Of a stretch of 64,000 bases of DNA, positions 45,522-55,435 are shown piece by piece. Below the pieces are notes generated by a model. It searched no databases. It was given only the letters and a program-made list of their open reading frames with translations, and was not told the origin of the DNA. The first letter of the stretch is position 1, and the number at the start of each line of letters is the position of its first letter. The translations under genes were made by a program, and so were the position numbers. The stretch comes from JBPOFM01 sp051252455 (GTDB lineage: Bacteria; Bacteroidota; Bacteroidia; Flavobacteriales; Flavobacteriaceae). Location of the stretch: NCBI GenBank assembly GCA_051252455.1, contig JBPOFM010000004.1, positions 62,001 through 126,000 on the forward strand, given 5' to 3'.

Positions 45522-47321
45522 TTGAAAACATTCCATTACGTTTTTCTTCTTGTATTTAATTTGTGTTTCACGATAACCATTTCTGCACAAACATCAAAAA
45601 AGATACGCATTGAATATGCGCCCTTTGCCAATTCAGATTCATTAAGAGGTCCTGGTGTTACTGTCTTCACAAGAGATAATATGCAGCAAGTTCATTTTGC
45701 ACACGAAGGAATTGATATGTGGTGCGATAAAGCTGTTTATTACGAAAAAGAAGATTTCATAGAAGCTTTCAGTAATGTGGTCATGAAGCAAGGCGATACT
45801 GTCAATATGAATGCCAAATATGTTGAATATAGTGGAAAAACACAATTGGCGTTTGCTAGTGGTGACGTGGTTTTGACAGAACCAAAATCAACCTTAACAA
45901 CAGATACACTTCATTTTGATAAGGTAAAACAGCAGGCTTTCTACAATACTGGAGGAAAAGTGGTACGTGATTCCTCTGGCACAATCACCAGCCGGATTGG
46001 CCGCTATTACATGGATAGCAAAAAATATCAATTCGTGAATGATGTTGTTTTGGTAAATCCAGAATATACGCTTAATACCAACCAATTAGATTTTTATTCT
46101 GTGAATGGCCATGCCTATTTATATGGACCATCTACTATTGTTGGTGAAACAAGTACCATTTATTGTGAACGTGGTTTCTACGATACTGAAAAAGACACAG
46201 GTTATTTTGTTAAAAAATCCAGAATCGATTATGAAAGTCGCATCATAGAAGGTGATAGCATGTATTTTGATCGAAACAAGGATTTTGCCTCTGCAACCAA
46301 CAATATAAAAATTACAGACACAATTAATAATAGTGTTGCCAAAGGTCACTATGCGGAAGTTTGGAAAGCAAAGGATTCTGTTTTTATAACGAAACGAGCT
46401 CTAGTGATCACAGTTCAAGAACGCGATTCTCTATATATGCATAGTGATACCATTCGAGTCAATGGTCCTCCAGAAAGCAGAATTACAAGAGCTTATTACA
46501 ATGCAAAATTATTTAAAAGTGATATGAGCGGCAAGGCAGATTCCATTCATGCCGATCATAAGACAGGACTGACGCGTTTGATAAATTTAGCACGCTTTTC
46601 TTCCACAGATGCTTTTACTTCTAAACGAAATCCGGTATTATGGAATGTTGGCAACCAAATGACTGGCGACACGATTCACCTGATTTCAAATCCTGAAACC
46701 GAGCAATTGGATTCGTTATTGGTGTTTAACAATGCTTTCATTGTGAGCAAGGATACATTAGGCGATGGTTATAGTCAAACTAAAGGTCAACGTTTAATTG
46801 GACTTTTCAGGGACAATGAATTGTACAATGTGGACATCCTCAAAAATGCTGAAGTCATTTATTTTATGAGAGATGACAAAAATGAATTGATTGGTATCAA
46901 CAAGTCAAAATCTGGAAGTATTAATATGCAGATTGAGAACAGTGAAATTGTCGAGACCAGATTCATAAATCAAGTGGATGGTGATATTTATCCAGAATCG
47001 GAATTTCCCGAGAATGCGAGAAAATTAAGAGGTTTTGTTTGGCGTGATGAGGAGCGACCCTTAAGTGTCGAAGATTTATTCAAAGACGATCCTCCTTTAG
47101 TGTTGCCAATAATCAGAGGATTGGACGCCTACGTACCGCAAGAAGAATTTTTCGACGAAGAACTTTTGCAACGTGTAGAAGATGCATCACCAAAAGATGC
47201 CAAAGAGGATGAAGTCCAAAAAGCGTCAAGAAACATTCCTGACGAAATCATAAAAAAATCAGATTCTACAAAAGCTGCAGCCAAAACGCCACTAAAGCAA
47301 GTGATGAAAAAAGGAAATTAA
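45522..47321 (+). CDS. OstA-like / LptA-type protein
   Basis: 599 residues. Signal peptide MKTFHYVFLLVFNLCFTITISAQ. N-terminal OstA/LptA domain with beta-taco repeats: AVYYEKEDFIEAFSNVVMKQGDTVNMNAKYVEYSG, LTEPKSTLTTDTLHFDKVKQQAFYNTGGKV, and many DTLHFD/YLYGPS strand pairs to about residue 450. A low-complexity C-terminus follows. It probably chaperones LPS across the periplasm or helps its assembly. Start is TTG at 45522, since the ATG at 45513 is closed by a stop three codons on. Next gene starts in its stop (TAATG). Confidence 0.82.
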   Translation: MKTFHYVFLLVFNLCFTITISAQTSKKIRIEYAPFANSDSLRGPGVTVFTRDNMQQVHFAHEGIDMWCDKAVYYEKEDFIEAFSNVVMKQGDTVNMNAKYVEYSGKTQLAFASGDVVLTEPKSTLTTDTLHFDKVKQQAFYNTGGKVVRDSSGTITSRIGRYYMDSKKYQFVNDVVLVNPEYTLNTNQLDFYSVNGHAYLYGPSTIVGETSTIYCERGFYDTEKDTGYFVKKSRIDYESRIIEGDSMYFDRNKDFASATNNIKITDTINNSVAKGHYAEVWKAKDSVFITKRALVITVQERDSLYMHSDTIRVNGPPESRITRAYYNAKLFKSDMSGKADSIHADHKTGLTRLINLARFSSTDAFTSKRNPVLWNVGNQMTGDTIHLISNPETEQLDSLLVFNNAFIVSKDTLGDGYSQTKGQRLIGLFRDNELYNVDILKNAEVIYFMRDDKNELIGINKSKSGSINMQIENSEIVETRFINQVDGDIYPESEFPENARKLRGFVWRDEERPLSVEDLFKDDPPLVLPIIRGLDAYVPQEEFFDEELLQRVEDASPKDAKEDEVQKASRNIPDEIIKKSDSTKAAAKTPLKQVMKKGN

Positions 47322-48520
47322 TGTCAGAGGATTTTTTAAAATATCAAGCACAAACAACTCCGCATCCATTAGCTATGGAGATTTCCCATGCGGAAGGCTC
47401 CTATATTTACGATACCAATAATAAACCTCACCTTGACTTTGTTGCTGGCGTTTCTGCCTGTACTTTAGGCCATAACCATCCAAAAGTGATTGCAGCGATC
47501 ATAAATCAATTGGATAAATACATGCACGTCATGGTATATGGTGAATATATCCAGGAACCAGCTGTAGAATTGACAAAACTTTTAGCAAAACACCTTCCTG
47601 AATCGTTGGAAACCACGTATTTGACAAATTCTGGTACAGAAGCCATTGAAGGAGCGCTAAAATTAGCAAGAAGAGCGACTGGAAGAAGTCAAATCATTGC
47701 CGCAAAACACGCGTATCATGGCAATACCATGGGTTCGATGAGCGTCATGGGTTACGAAGAGCGCAAACAAGCCTTTCGTCCATTAGTACCAGATGTCCAT
47801 TTTATCAGTTTTAATGACTGTGAGGCGATTCAACAAATCACAAGAAAAACAGCGGCCGTTATTTTGGAAACCATTCAAGGTGGCGCTGGTTTTATTGAAC
47901 CAAAATCAAATTATCTCTCAAAAGTTAGAACGCGTTGTGACGAAGTTGGCGCCTTATTGATTTTAGATGAAGTTCAACCGGGCATTGGTCGCACAGGCAA
48001 GTTATTTGGATTTGAGCACTATCATTGCGTTCCAGATATTCTTGTCACTGGGAAAGGTCTTGGAGGCGGAATGCCAATTGGTGCATTCACAGCGTCTCGA
48101 GGCATGATGTCTACTTTAAAGGATCATCCAAAACTCGGGCATATCACCACGTTTGGTGGTCATCCCGTAATTGCAGCCGCTGCTTTGGCAACTCTAAAAG
48201 AAGTGACCGAAAGCAATCTGATGCGAGAAGCTGTAAAAAAAGAACAACTATTTCGTCAACATTTAAAGCATCCACTCATTAAAGAAATTCGTGGTAAAGG
48301 CTTAATGTTAGCCGCCATATTACCTTCTGCGGAAATTGTTAACGAGGTGATTTTAAAATGTCAAAATGAAGGATTGATCTTATTTTGGTTACTTTTTGAA
48401 CCGAAAGCCATCCGTATAACGCCGCCTTTGACCATTTCCAACGACGAAATCCTTTCAGGATGTGATATAATTCTGTCCGTTTTGGATAAGATTTCAGACA
48501 AAAACAAACGCAAAAAATAG
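47321..48520 (+). CDS. Class III pyridoxal-phosphate aminotransferase
   Basis: 399 residues. PLP lysine is Lys245 in DILVTGKGLGGGMPIGA. Other fold-type I class III features: YLTNSGTEAIEGALKLARRATGR, KHAYHGNTMGSMSVMG, ILETIQGGAGFIEP and ILDEVQPGIGRTGKLFGFEH. The family includes acetylornithine, GABA and beta-alanine transaminases; nothing here picks one. The start overlaps the OstA-like stop by one base, so translation is coupled, an odd pairing. Followed by a gap of 150 bases with no gene. Confidence 0.9.
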   Translation: MSEDFLKYQAQTTPHPLAMEISHAEGSYIYDTNNKPHLDFVAGVSACTLGHNHPKVIAAIINQLDKYMHVMVYGEYIQEPAVELTKLLAKHLPESLETTYLTNSGTEAIEGALKLARRATGRSQIIAAKHAYHGNTMGSMSVMGYEERKQAFRPLVPDVHFISFNDCEAIQQITRKTAAVILETIQGGAGFIEPKSNYLSKVRTRCDEVGALLILDEVQPGIGRTGKLFGFEHYHCVPDILVTGKGLGGGMPIGAFTASRGMMSTLKDHPKLGHITTFGGHPVIAAAALATLKEVTESNLMREAVKKEQLFRQHLKHPLIKEIRGKGLMLAAILPSAEIVNEVILKCQNEGLILFWLLFEPKAIRITPPLTISNDEILSGCDIILSVLDKISDKNKRKK

Positions 48521-48670
48521 ATCCTAACAGACTGTTTACCAGTTTTAAAATTTATTCTACTTCAATTTAAAATTCAACTGTTAACTAATTTGTTGAAAAC
48601 ATTAAGCTTGAAACCTTGAGTTTCCTAATGATAACTGTACATTTATTTCAGCAAACCTTTACAACTGCTT

Positions 48671-50083
48671 ATGGAGTTCAGTCAACGTGACGACAACACT
48701 AATCAATCTCTGACAAAATTTGAATCAATGCTTAAAACTAATGGTGTTTTATTCTTTGATTCGGGTGAATTCGAAAACATCATTTATCATTATTTAGAAA
48801 TCGGTAAGATTCCTCTTGCTAAAAAAGCCATCAAAATGGGCTTGGAACAGCATCCGACATCTGTGAATCTTAAATTGTTTCAAGTGGAAATTTATGTGTT
48901 GGAAGACAAGTTGCAACTTGCTGACAAACTTCTAGATGCTTTATATCTATTAGAACCGACAAACGAAGAAATCTACATCCAAAAAGCGAGTATTCTGTCC
49001 AAACGGGACGAGCATCAAAAAGCAATTGACACTTTGATGATTGCACTCAAAATGATTCAAGAGGAAGATGATGAAGCCGATTTATATGCCCTAATAGGTA
49101 TGGAATATTTGTTCTTGGATCAATTTGAAAATGCAAAAAACTATTTCATCAAATGCTTGAACCTTGATAATGAAGATTATTCCGCACTTTATAATATCAT
49201 TTATTGTTTCGACTTTTTAGATTTAAATGATGAAGCGGTGGATTTCTTGAATCATTATTTAGACAACAATCCATATAGTGAGGTCGCGTGGCATCAGTTG
49301 GGACGTCAGCATTATGCCTTGAAGGATTATACGAAATCGTTGGCTGCTTTTGAATTTGCAATTATTTCAGATGATACTTTTGTAGGCGCTTATCTTGAAA
49401 AAGGTAAAGTGCTCGAAAAACAGAAGAAATATGTTGAGGCCATTGAAAATTACAAGATTACTCTGGCACTTGAAGATCCTACTTCCTTTGCTTTGCTGAG
49501 AATTGGTAATTGTTATGAGAAATTGGGCGACTATGACGCTGCAGTGCAATACTTTTACAAAACAGTTCATGAAGATCCTTTACTGGATAAAGGTTGGATT
49601 GCGATTACCAAGTTTTATTGTGGAAGAAAAAATTTTCAGAAAGCACTTTATTACATCAATAAAGCGATTAATATTGATCAGGATAATGTGTCTTATTGGA
49701 AATTATATGCACAAATCAACAATCGTATGCATTTTCTAGAGGAGGCCGAACGCGGGTATAAAAAAACCTTGGATCTAGGTAACTACGAATTAGATACGTG
49801 GTTATCGCGCGGTGATATATTAATAAAGTTAGGAGAATGTGAAGCCGCTGCTCTTAATTTGATTCAAGCTGCTGAATTCTATCCAGAAACTGCTGAAATC
49901 GAATATCGTCTTGCAGGAATTTATTTCACACTTTTAGAACCTGAAAAAGGAACGTATCATTTAAAAAACGGCTTATTGCTAAATTCTGAATTTGACTTTA
50001 TCATTGAAGAGTTATTCCCAAGGGTTGCAAAACAAAAAAAGATCAAGGATTTTATATCCAACTCCAAGAAAGCTTCCAAATAA
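48671..50083 (+). CDS. TPR-repeat protein
   Basis: 470 residues, no signal peptide and no membrane helix, so cytoplasmic. At least ten TPR-type helix pairs of about 34 residues, with typical W-LG-Y-A-F-A-P positions, for example in VAWHQLGRQHYALKDYTKSLAAFEFAI and ALLRIGNCYEKLGDYDAAVQYFYKTV. Probably a scaffold for a protein complex. No enzyme motif. Intergenic gaps on both sides contain the AACTGTTAACTA motif described in the findings. Confidence 0.88.
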   Translation: MEFSQRDDNTNQSLTKFESMLKTNGVLFFDSGEFENIIYHYLEIGKIPLAKKAIKMGLEQHPTSVNLKLFQVEIYVLEDKLQLADKLLDALYLLEPTNEEIYIQKASILSKRDEHQKAIDTLMIALKMIQEEDDEADLYALIGMEYLFLDQFENAKNYFIKCLNLDNEDYSALYNIIYCFDFLDLNDEAVDFLNHYLDNNPYSEVAWHQLGRQHYALKDYTKSLAAFEFAIISDDTFVGAYLEKGKVLEKQKKYVEAIENYKITLALEDPTSFALLRIGNCYEKLGDYDAAVQYFYKTVHEDPLLDKGWIAITKFYCGRKNFQKALYYINKAINIDQDNVSYWKLYAQINNRMHFLEEAERGYKKTLDLGNYELDTWLSRGDILIKLGECEAAALNLIQAAEFYPETAEIEYRLAGIYFTLLEPEKGTYHLKNGLLLNSEFDFIIEELFPRVAKQKKIKDFISNSKKASK

Positions 50084-50228
50084 AAACGAGTTTAGTCTGT
50101 TCACTTTATTCAAAACTGTTAACTATCCAATTTACAACAGTTAGATAAAAAACAGTTCATAATTTAGTTTCTGACTAAAAAACTCTTTCAAAAACACATA
50201 CCTTTAACCCTCTATTTTAAAGTTATCT

Positions 50229-51149
50229 ATGCGAAGAAATTTAAAAGATTATGCCATCGTCTCTTTGAAAGGTATGGCAATGGGAGCTGCAGATGCAGTT
50301 CCAGGCGTTTCAGGTGGTACCATTGCACTCATTTCTGGTATTTATGAAGAATTGATCGAGACGATAAGCGGCGTCAACCTCTCCTTATTTACAACCTTGA
50401 GAAAGCAAGGATTTGGAGAATTCTGGAAACAATTGAACGGTAATTTCTTGATAGCTCTTTTTACAGGAATCCTGATCAGTTTTGTGTCCTTTATGCGATT
50501 GGCAAAATACCTCATTGAAAACCATCCAATTTTAATCTGGTCTTTCTTTTTTGGATTGATCGTTGCCAGTGTTTATTTTGTGGGCAAACAAATCAAAAAA
50601 TGGACACTAGTTACTGTGGTGGTTTTTCTTTTAGGCGCTCTATTTGCCTATTATATTTCCCAATTGCCATCAATGGCTGACTCTAACAGTTCCATTTTTC
50701 TATTTTTTGCTGGTGCCTTGGCCATTTGCGCGATGATACTTCCCGGAATTTCAGGCGCATTTATTCTAGTGATTCTCGGCGCCTACAAAACTTTGAGCGA
50801 TGCACTTAATGACTTCGATTTCAAAAAAATTGCCATTTTTGCTGCAGGCGCTTTAGTTGGAATCTTGAGCTTCAGTCATGTTTTAAAATGGTTATTTAAA
50901 AACTATCCCAATATCACCCTGGCTGTATTGACTGGCTTTATTTTTGGATCGCTCAATAAGATTTGGCCATGGAAAAAAGTACTGACCTGGCGGAAAGATT
51001 CAGCTGGTATCGACATCCCGTTAGTGGAAAAAAGCATTTCACCTTTTAGTTATGATGGAGATCCACAATTAGTTTTTGCAATTTGTCTAATGTTCGTTGG
51101 ATTTTTGACTATTTTCATACTAGAAAAATTGGGAAACAAAAAGGAGTAA
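50229..51149 (+). CDS. DUF368 membrane protein (polyprenyl-phosphate flippase family)
   Basis: 306 residues with about eight helices. Opening GMAMGAADAVPGVSGGTIALISGIYEELI and the second repeat ICAMILPGISGAFILVILGAYK are the DUF368 signatures (inverted PGxSGG/PGxSGx repeats). DUF368 proteins such as PopT were shown to recycle undecaprenyl phosphate across the inner membrane. A second DUF368 gene starts 1 base downstream of its stop. The conserved PG-SGG motifs are intact. Confidence 0.88.
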   Translation: MRRNLKDYAIVSLKGMAMGAADAVPGVSGGTIALISGIYEELIETISGVNLSLFTTLRKQGFGEFWKQLNGNFLIALFTGILISFVSFMRLAKYLIENHPILIWSFFFGLIVASVYFVGKQIKKWTLVTVVVFLLGALFAYYISQLPSMADSNSSIFLFFAGALAICAMILPGISGAFILVILGAYKTLSDALNDFDFKKIAIFAAGALVGILSFSHVLKWLFKNYPNITLAVLTGFIFGSLNKIWPWKKVLTWRKDSAGIDIPLVEKSISPFSYDGDPQLVFAICLMFVGFLTIFILEKLGNKKE

Positions 51150-51150
51150 C

Positions 51151-52170
51151 ATGCAAAGCACCCGAACTTTTACGGATCGATTATTTTTGGTCATCAAAGG
51201 CCTAGGCATGGGTGCAGCTAATAAAGTTCCAGGTGTATCTGGCGGTGTTGTGGCTTTCGTAGCGGGGTTTTATGAAGAATTTATTTACTCCCTTCAAAAA
51301 ATCAACAAAACTGCACTTAAACTACTTTTTAATGGTCGTTTCAAATCGTTCTACCAATATATCAATGGTCGTTTTTTGAGTCTGTTGTTCTTAGGGATGA
51401 TTGTCAGTTATTTCAGCGTTTCAAAACTACTTGACTATTTTTTAAAACATTATGAATTATACGTATGGAGCTTGTTTTTCGGAATGATCGTTGGCTCGAT
51501 TTATTACATCCAAAAGGAATTTCGAGAATGGAATTACAAGACTATATTGTCCTTTGCTATAGGAATTAGTATTGGAGTTGGCATAAGTTTTTTGGATCCT
51601 GCAAAGGAGAACGACAATCTATGGTTCGTTTTTTTCTGTGGAATCATAAGTGTTTCAGGCATGACATTGCCTGGTTTCTCCGGTTCGTTCATTCTTATTA
51701 TTCTTGGAAATTATGTTCTTTTATTGGTGGATTCCGTCAATGCGCTTTCGGATACATTTTATGAAGTGATTGTTGGCAACTTCGATTTTATACACAACGC
51801 TGCGCGCATTAGACTCCTCAAGGTCTTGGCTGTATTCACACTTGGGTCTGTCGTTGGTTTGGTCACTTTTTCACATATTCTCACCTATATTTTAAAACAT
51901 CATAAAAGCGTTACAATTGCCACAATTATCGGATTTATTGTCGGAAGTTTGGGTGTTGTCTGGCCATGGAAACACACCATTTATAATTTGTCGGAACAGG
52001 GTGAATTCTTATATGATTCCAAAGGATCTAAAATTATTTCAAATTATGAACGCTATATTCCACATCTCAATAGTGAAACGTATCTTGCAATTGTTTATAT
52101 TGCAGTAGGAATCGTCGTCGTACTAGCTTTAGAATGGTATGGACAAAAATCGCGTCAATCAGTTGCCTAA
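51151..52170 (+). CDS. DUF368 membrane protein, second copy
   Basis: 339 residues. Signature GLGMGAANKVPGVSGGVVAFVAGFYEEFI and the second repeat VSGMTLPGFSGSFILIILGNYV. Similar to the upstream copy but longer by about 30 residues, mainly in loops, so a divergent tandem duplicate. The two could differ in polyprenyl substrate, direction or conditions of use. The 3' end overlaps aroE by 32 bases if aroE starts at 52139. Confidence 0.87.
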   Translation: MQSTRTFTDRLFLVIKGLGMGAANKVPGVSGGVVAFVAGFYEEFIYSLQKINKTALKLLFNGRFKSFYQYINGRFLSLLFLGMIVSYFSVSKLLDYFLKHYELYVWSLFFGMIVGSIYYIQKEFREWNYKTILSFAIGISIGVGISFLDPAKENDNLWFVFFCGIISVSGMTLPGFSGSFILIILGNYVLLLVDSVNALSDTFYEVIVGNFDFIHNAARIRLLKVLAVFTLGSVVGLVTFSHILTYILKHHKSVTIATIIGFIVGSLGVVWPWKHTIYNLSEQGEFLYDSKGSKIISNYERYIPHLNSETYLAIVYIAVGIVVVLALEWYGQKSRQSVA

Positions 52171-52900
52171 CTTTGGTCTTATAGGGAAAAATATTTCATA
52201 TTCCTTTTCAAAAACGCACTTCGGGGCCAAATTTGAAAATGATGAGCTAGATTATTCCTATGACAATTTTGATATTGAGGATATATCACAATTTCCCACA
52301 GTCATAAACAACCATCCTGAATTATTGGGTCTGAATGTTACCATTCCTTATAAAGAAAGCATCATGCTTTATATGGATGAATTGGATCCTATCGCGCAAG
52401 AAATTGGAGCTGTCAATACCATCAAAATTGAGAGCTCCGGAATCCTAAAGGGATTTAACACTGACTACTATGGCTTTCAGAACTCACTACAACCTTTATT
52501 AACTCCTAGTCATCAGAGAGCATTGATATTGGGAACAGGTGGCGCTTCAAAAGGTGTTGCTTTCGGTTTAAAAAACCTCAATATTCCATTTGATTTTGTT
52601 TCAAGAAAGTCTTCTGGCACCGCAAAATATACTTACGAAAATCTATCAGAACGCATTATTGCCTCTTATCAAATTATTATCAACTGTACGCCAATTGGCA
52701 CACATCCAAATGTGAATGAATGTCCTGAAATTCCATATGATGGCATTACACGAGGACATCTACTCTACGACCTCATCTACAATCCTATTCAAACTAAATT
52801 TCTTATTTGTGGCGAAATAAAGGGCGCTACCACCAGTAATGGATTCAAGATGCTCGAACTGCAAGCCGAGAAATCCTGGGATATTTGGTGTATGGCCTAA
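52139..52900 (+). CDS. aroE: Shikimate dehydrogenase
   Basis: 253 residues. NADPH-dependent reduction of 3-dehydroshikimate. Motifs: GLIGKNISYSFSKTHFGAKF, LGLNVTIPYKESI (Lys72 catalytic), GFNTDYYGF (Asp109) and the nucleotide loop ILGTGGASKGVAFGL; INCTPIGTHPN and GFKMLELQAEKSW follow. The ATG at 52139 lies in the DUF368 gene; an alternative TTG at 52163 would still keep all motifs. Start therefore not firmly set. It links the shikimate pathway to no other aro gene nearby. Confidence 0.93.
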   Translation: MDKNRVNQLPNFGLIGKNISYSFSKTHFGAKFENDELDYSYDNFDIEDISQFPTVINNHPELLGLNVTIPYKESIMLYMDELDPIAQEIGAVNTIKIESSGILKGFNTDYYGFQNSLQPLLTPSHQRALILGTGGASKGVAFGLKNLNIPFDFVSRKSSGTAKYTYENLSERIIASYQIIINCTPIGTHPNVNECPEIPYDGITRGHLLYDLIYNPIQTKFLICGEIKGATTSNGFKMLELQAEKSWDIWCMA

Positions 52901-52989
52901 AAGTCCCAAAAGCCGTTTTTACTTTGTATTCTAATGAGTTGTTAGTATCTTTAACCCTTATTGATAAATTGAACCAAAACATTGTAACA

Positions 52990-55110
52990 ATGTCAGAGAA
53001 TGATAACCTGCATAACGCAGATGGAAAAAAGGAAGTAGATGCTTCAGAAATAAAGAAACAAGCCGAAGCAACAATAGAGGAAACAACGCCAAATGAAGAA
53101 GCAACGGTGATTGATAATGAAGTTGAAGCCTCCACAAAAAGCGATGAAACCCTCGAATCTGCCGTTACCGACACAGAATCTGAACAACAACCATCGGAAA
53201 CTTCCGAAAAATCATCTACATCGTCCGAAACAGACATCAGCAGTGAAGACACTGTTGAAGAACAAACGGATGAAGACACAATTGAAACCGATGCAGTTGT
53301 GGCTCCTAAAAAGCCGAAAGATCATGTCGAAGAAATTGACGATGCCAATGCGGAAGATGCAGAAGATGCGGACAACATGGATCGACATGCTTTGGAGGAA
53401 AAAGATTATCATGCCATGTCAATGGATCAGTTAGTTGATGAATTTGAACATCTATTAAAAACTAATAAAGTTCAAACCATTAAATCGCATGTAGATGATA
53501 TCAAATCTGAATTCAATGCGAAATTCTCCGAAATTCTTGAAGAAAAAAAGGAAGAATTTATAGCTGAAGGTGGCAGCGAAATTGATTTTTATTACTCCAG
53601 TCCTGTAAAAAAACGCTTTAGTTCAACCTATAACGATTATAGAAAGAATCTAAATGCCTACTATAAAACATTAGAAACAAACCTTAAATCTAATCTTGAA
53701 AACAGGCTTCAAATTATTGAAGAAATCAAAGGTTTGATCAATGTTGAAGAGAATATCAATACGACGTACAAACATTTCAAGGATTTACAGGAACAATGGC
53801 GCAATGCGGGCCCCATTCCAAGAGATAAATACAATAATGCTTGGAATAGCTATCATCACCACGTAGAGATTTTCTATGACTTCTTGCATCTAAATCGCGA
53901 TTTACGCGATATGGACTTTAAACACAACCTAGAACAAAAGTTAAAAATAATTGACAGAGCCGAAGAATTGGCGCAAGATGACAATAGCAACCGCGCTTTT
54001 CGAGAACTGCAAGTGCTCCATAAAATGTGGAAGGAAGATTTAGGACCTGTAGATAGAGAACAACGAGAAGTTATCTGGGAACGATTCAGTAATTCCACCA
54101 AAACTATTCACGACAAACGTCAAGCTTACTTTGCCAATATGGACCAAGTTCATGAAGATAATCTGGTAAAGAAGGAAGAAATCATTTCTAAAATTGATGA
54201 AGTCGCGAAAGACGAAGCGAACTCACATCAGGCATGGCAGAAAAAAATCAAAAAAATAGAAGCGCTTCGTAAAGACTTCTTCAATGCTGGCAAAGTACCA
54301 CAAAAAGTAAATGAAGCTACTTGGTCTAAATTCAAGGCAGTAGTAAGAACTTTTAATCGTAAAAAGAACGGATTTTATAAAAATCTCAAGAAAGATCAAT
54401 ATGATAATCTTCAGAAAAAATTAGACTTAATCAAAATCGCTGAAGACAACAAAGACAGTAAAGAATTTGAAACTGTAACGCCATTGATGAAAAAGATTCA
54501 GGCGGAATGGAAAAATATCGGTCATGTCCCAAGAAAAGATAGTGACAAAATTTGGAACCGTTTTAAGGCTGCCTGCAACCATTATTTCGATCAAGTACAT
54601 GCGGAACGTAAAGCTGAAAATCAAGAGCAATTTGACGCTTTTGATAAGAAAGTCAAACTTTTGGATGAAATGAAAGAATTCAAATTGAGCGGCTCGCCAG
54701 AAGAAAATGTTGAATCCATCAAAAGTAAAATTGAAGAGTGGAAAGCACTCGGTCAAGTGCCACAAAACAAACGTTTTATCGAAGGAAAATTCAATAAAAC
54801 AATTGACGGCCTTTTCAGCAGTTTAAAAATGGACAAAACAGAAGTGGAGATGATCAAATTTGAGAACAAACTTGAGAATTTGGCACAACCGGATGACACA
54901 CGTCTATTAGATAACGAACACAACTTTATTCGTAAAAAAATAGATGAAGCCAAAAGCGAAATTAACCAACTGGAAAATAATTTACAGTTTTTCTCAAATG
55001 TAGATGAAACCAATCCTTTGGTTAAAAGTGTGTTGAAAAACATCGAAGGTCATAAAGACAATCTGGCTGTTTGGGAGGAGAAGTTAAAGAAGATCAAGGA
55101 GTTGTATTGA
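52990..55110 (+). CDS. DUF349 coiled-coil protein
   Basis: 706 residues. An acidic, Ser/Thr/Glu-rich disordered N-terminus (about 1-130) precedes a series of DUF349 helical repeats of about 70 residues, each with a W-x-x-A/I-G-x-V/I-P-R/K pattern, as in LQEQWRNAGPIPRDKYNNAW, FFNAGKVPQKVNEATWSKF, EWKNIGHVPRKDSDKIWNRF and WKALGQVPQNKRFIEGKF. Function unknown; in other bacteria DUF349 occurs in nucleic-acid-linked proteins. The start at 52990 is chosen because the acidic N-terminus begins there; the open frame runs back into aroE at 52885. Confidence 0.85.
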   Translation: MSENDNLHNADGKKEVDASEIKKQAEATIEETTPNEEATVIDNEVEASTKSDETLESAVTDTESEQQPSETSEKSSTSSETDISSEDTVEEQTDEDTIETDAVVAPKKPKDHVEEIDDANAEDAEDADNMDRHALEEKDYHAMSMDQLVDEFEHLLKTNKVQTIKSHVDDIKSEFNAKFSEILEEKKEEFIAEGGSEIDFYYSSPVKKRFSSTYNDYRKNLNAYYKTLETNLKSNLENRLQIIEEIKGLINVEENINTTYKHFKDLQEQWRNAGPIPRDKYNNAWNSYHHHVEIFYDFLHLNRDLRDMDFKHNLEQKLKIIDRAEELAQDDNSNRAFRELQVLHKMWKEDLGPVDREQREVIWERFSNSTKTIHDKRQAYFANMDQVHEDNLVKKEEIISKIDEVAKDEANSHQAWQKKIKKIEALRKDFFNAGKVPQKVNEATWSKFKAVVRTFNRKKNGFYKNLKKDQYDNLQKKLDLIKIAEDNKDSKEFETVTPLMKKIQAEWKNIGHVPRKDSDKIWNRFKAACNHYFDQVHAERKAENQEQFDAFDKKVKLLDEMKEFKLSGSPEENVESIKSKIEEWKALGQVPQNKRFIEGKFNKTIDGLFSSLKMDKTEVEMIKFENKLENLAQPDDTRLLDNEHNFIRKKIDEAKSEINQLENNLQFFSNVDETNPLVKSVLKNIEGHKDNLAVWEEKLKKIKELY

Positions 55111-55209
55111 AAGATTTCGGAGTGGAAATTTTAAAATTCTATTAATCTTATTTAATTGCGGTTATACAAGTGTTAGGGATAATTCAGTTAAATTACCCAA
55201 AGAACACAC

Positions 55210-55373
55210 TTGACTTTGTCAAAAAAAACAGTACCTTCGCTATCACAAGTTCTTTACTTAATGTTAATCCATTCGAATTATAATAAAAAGAACATTAAGT
55301 AAAGAACTTGTGATAGTAAAAACAAAGTAAAGAGCAGGAAGCAAACTATAGTTTTGCTTCCTGCTCTTTACTT
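55210..55373 (+). ncRNA. Candidate structured RNA or element: two long hairpins
   Basis: TTG 55210-55212, 19-base spacer and TACCTTCG 55232-55239 form a promoter-like block. It is followed by a perfect 26-bp inverted repeat (55240-55265 with 55291-55316, loop 25) and then a 21-bp perfect stem (55325-55345 with 55353-55373, loop 7). Both share AAGTAAAGA. The gap 55111-55480 has no other gene. Whether it is an RNA, a terminator pair or a relic of a mobile element is open. Confidence 0.45.
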
Positions 55374-55435
55374 ATTATACTAATATTTAGTGTTATAATC
55401 AAACTCTTCCTTATAGCTATACTCAATTATTATTT

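Noticed and set aside
53111..53434. 107-residue basic frame inside the DUF349 N-terminus
   Set aside because: Arises from Glu/Asp/Ser-rich codons read in another frame; no start context.
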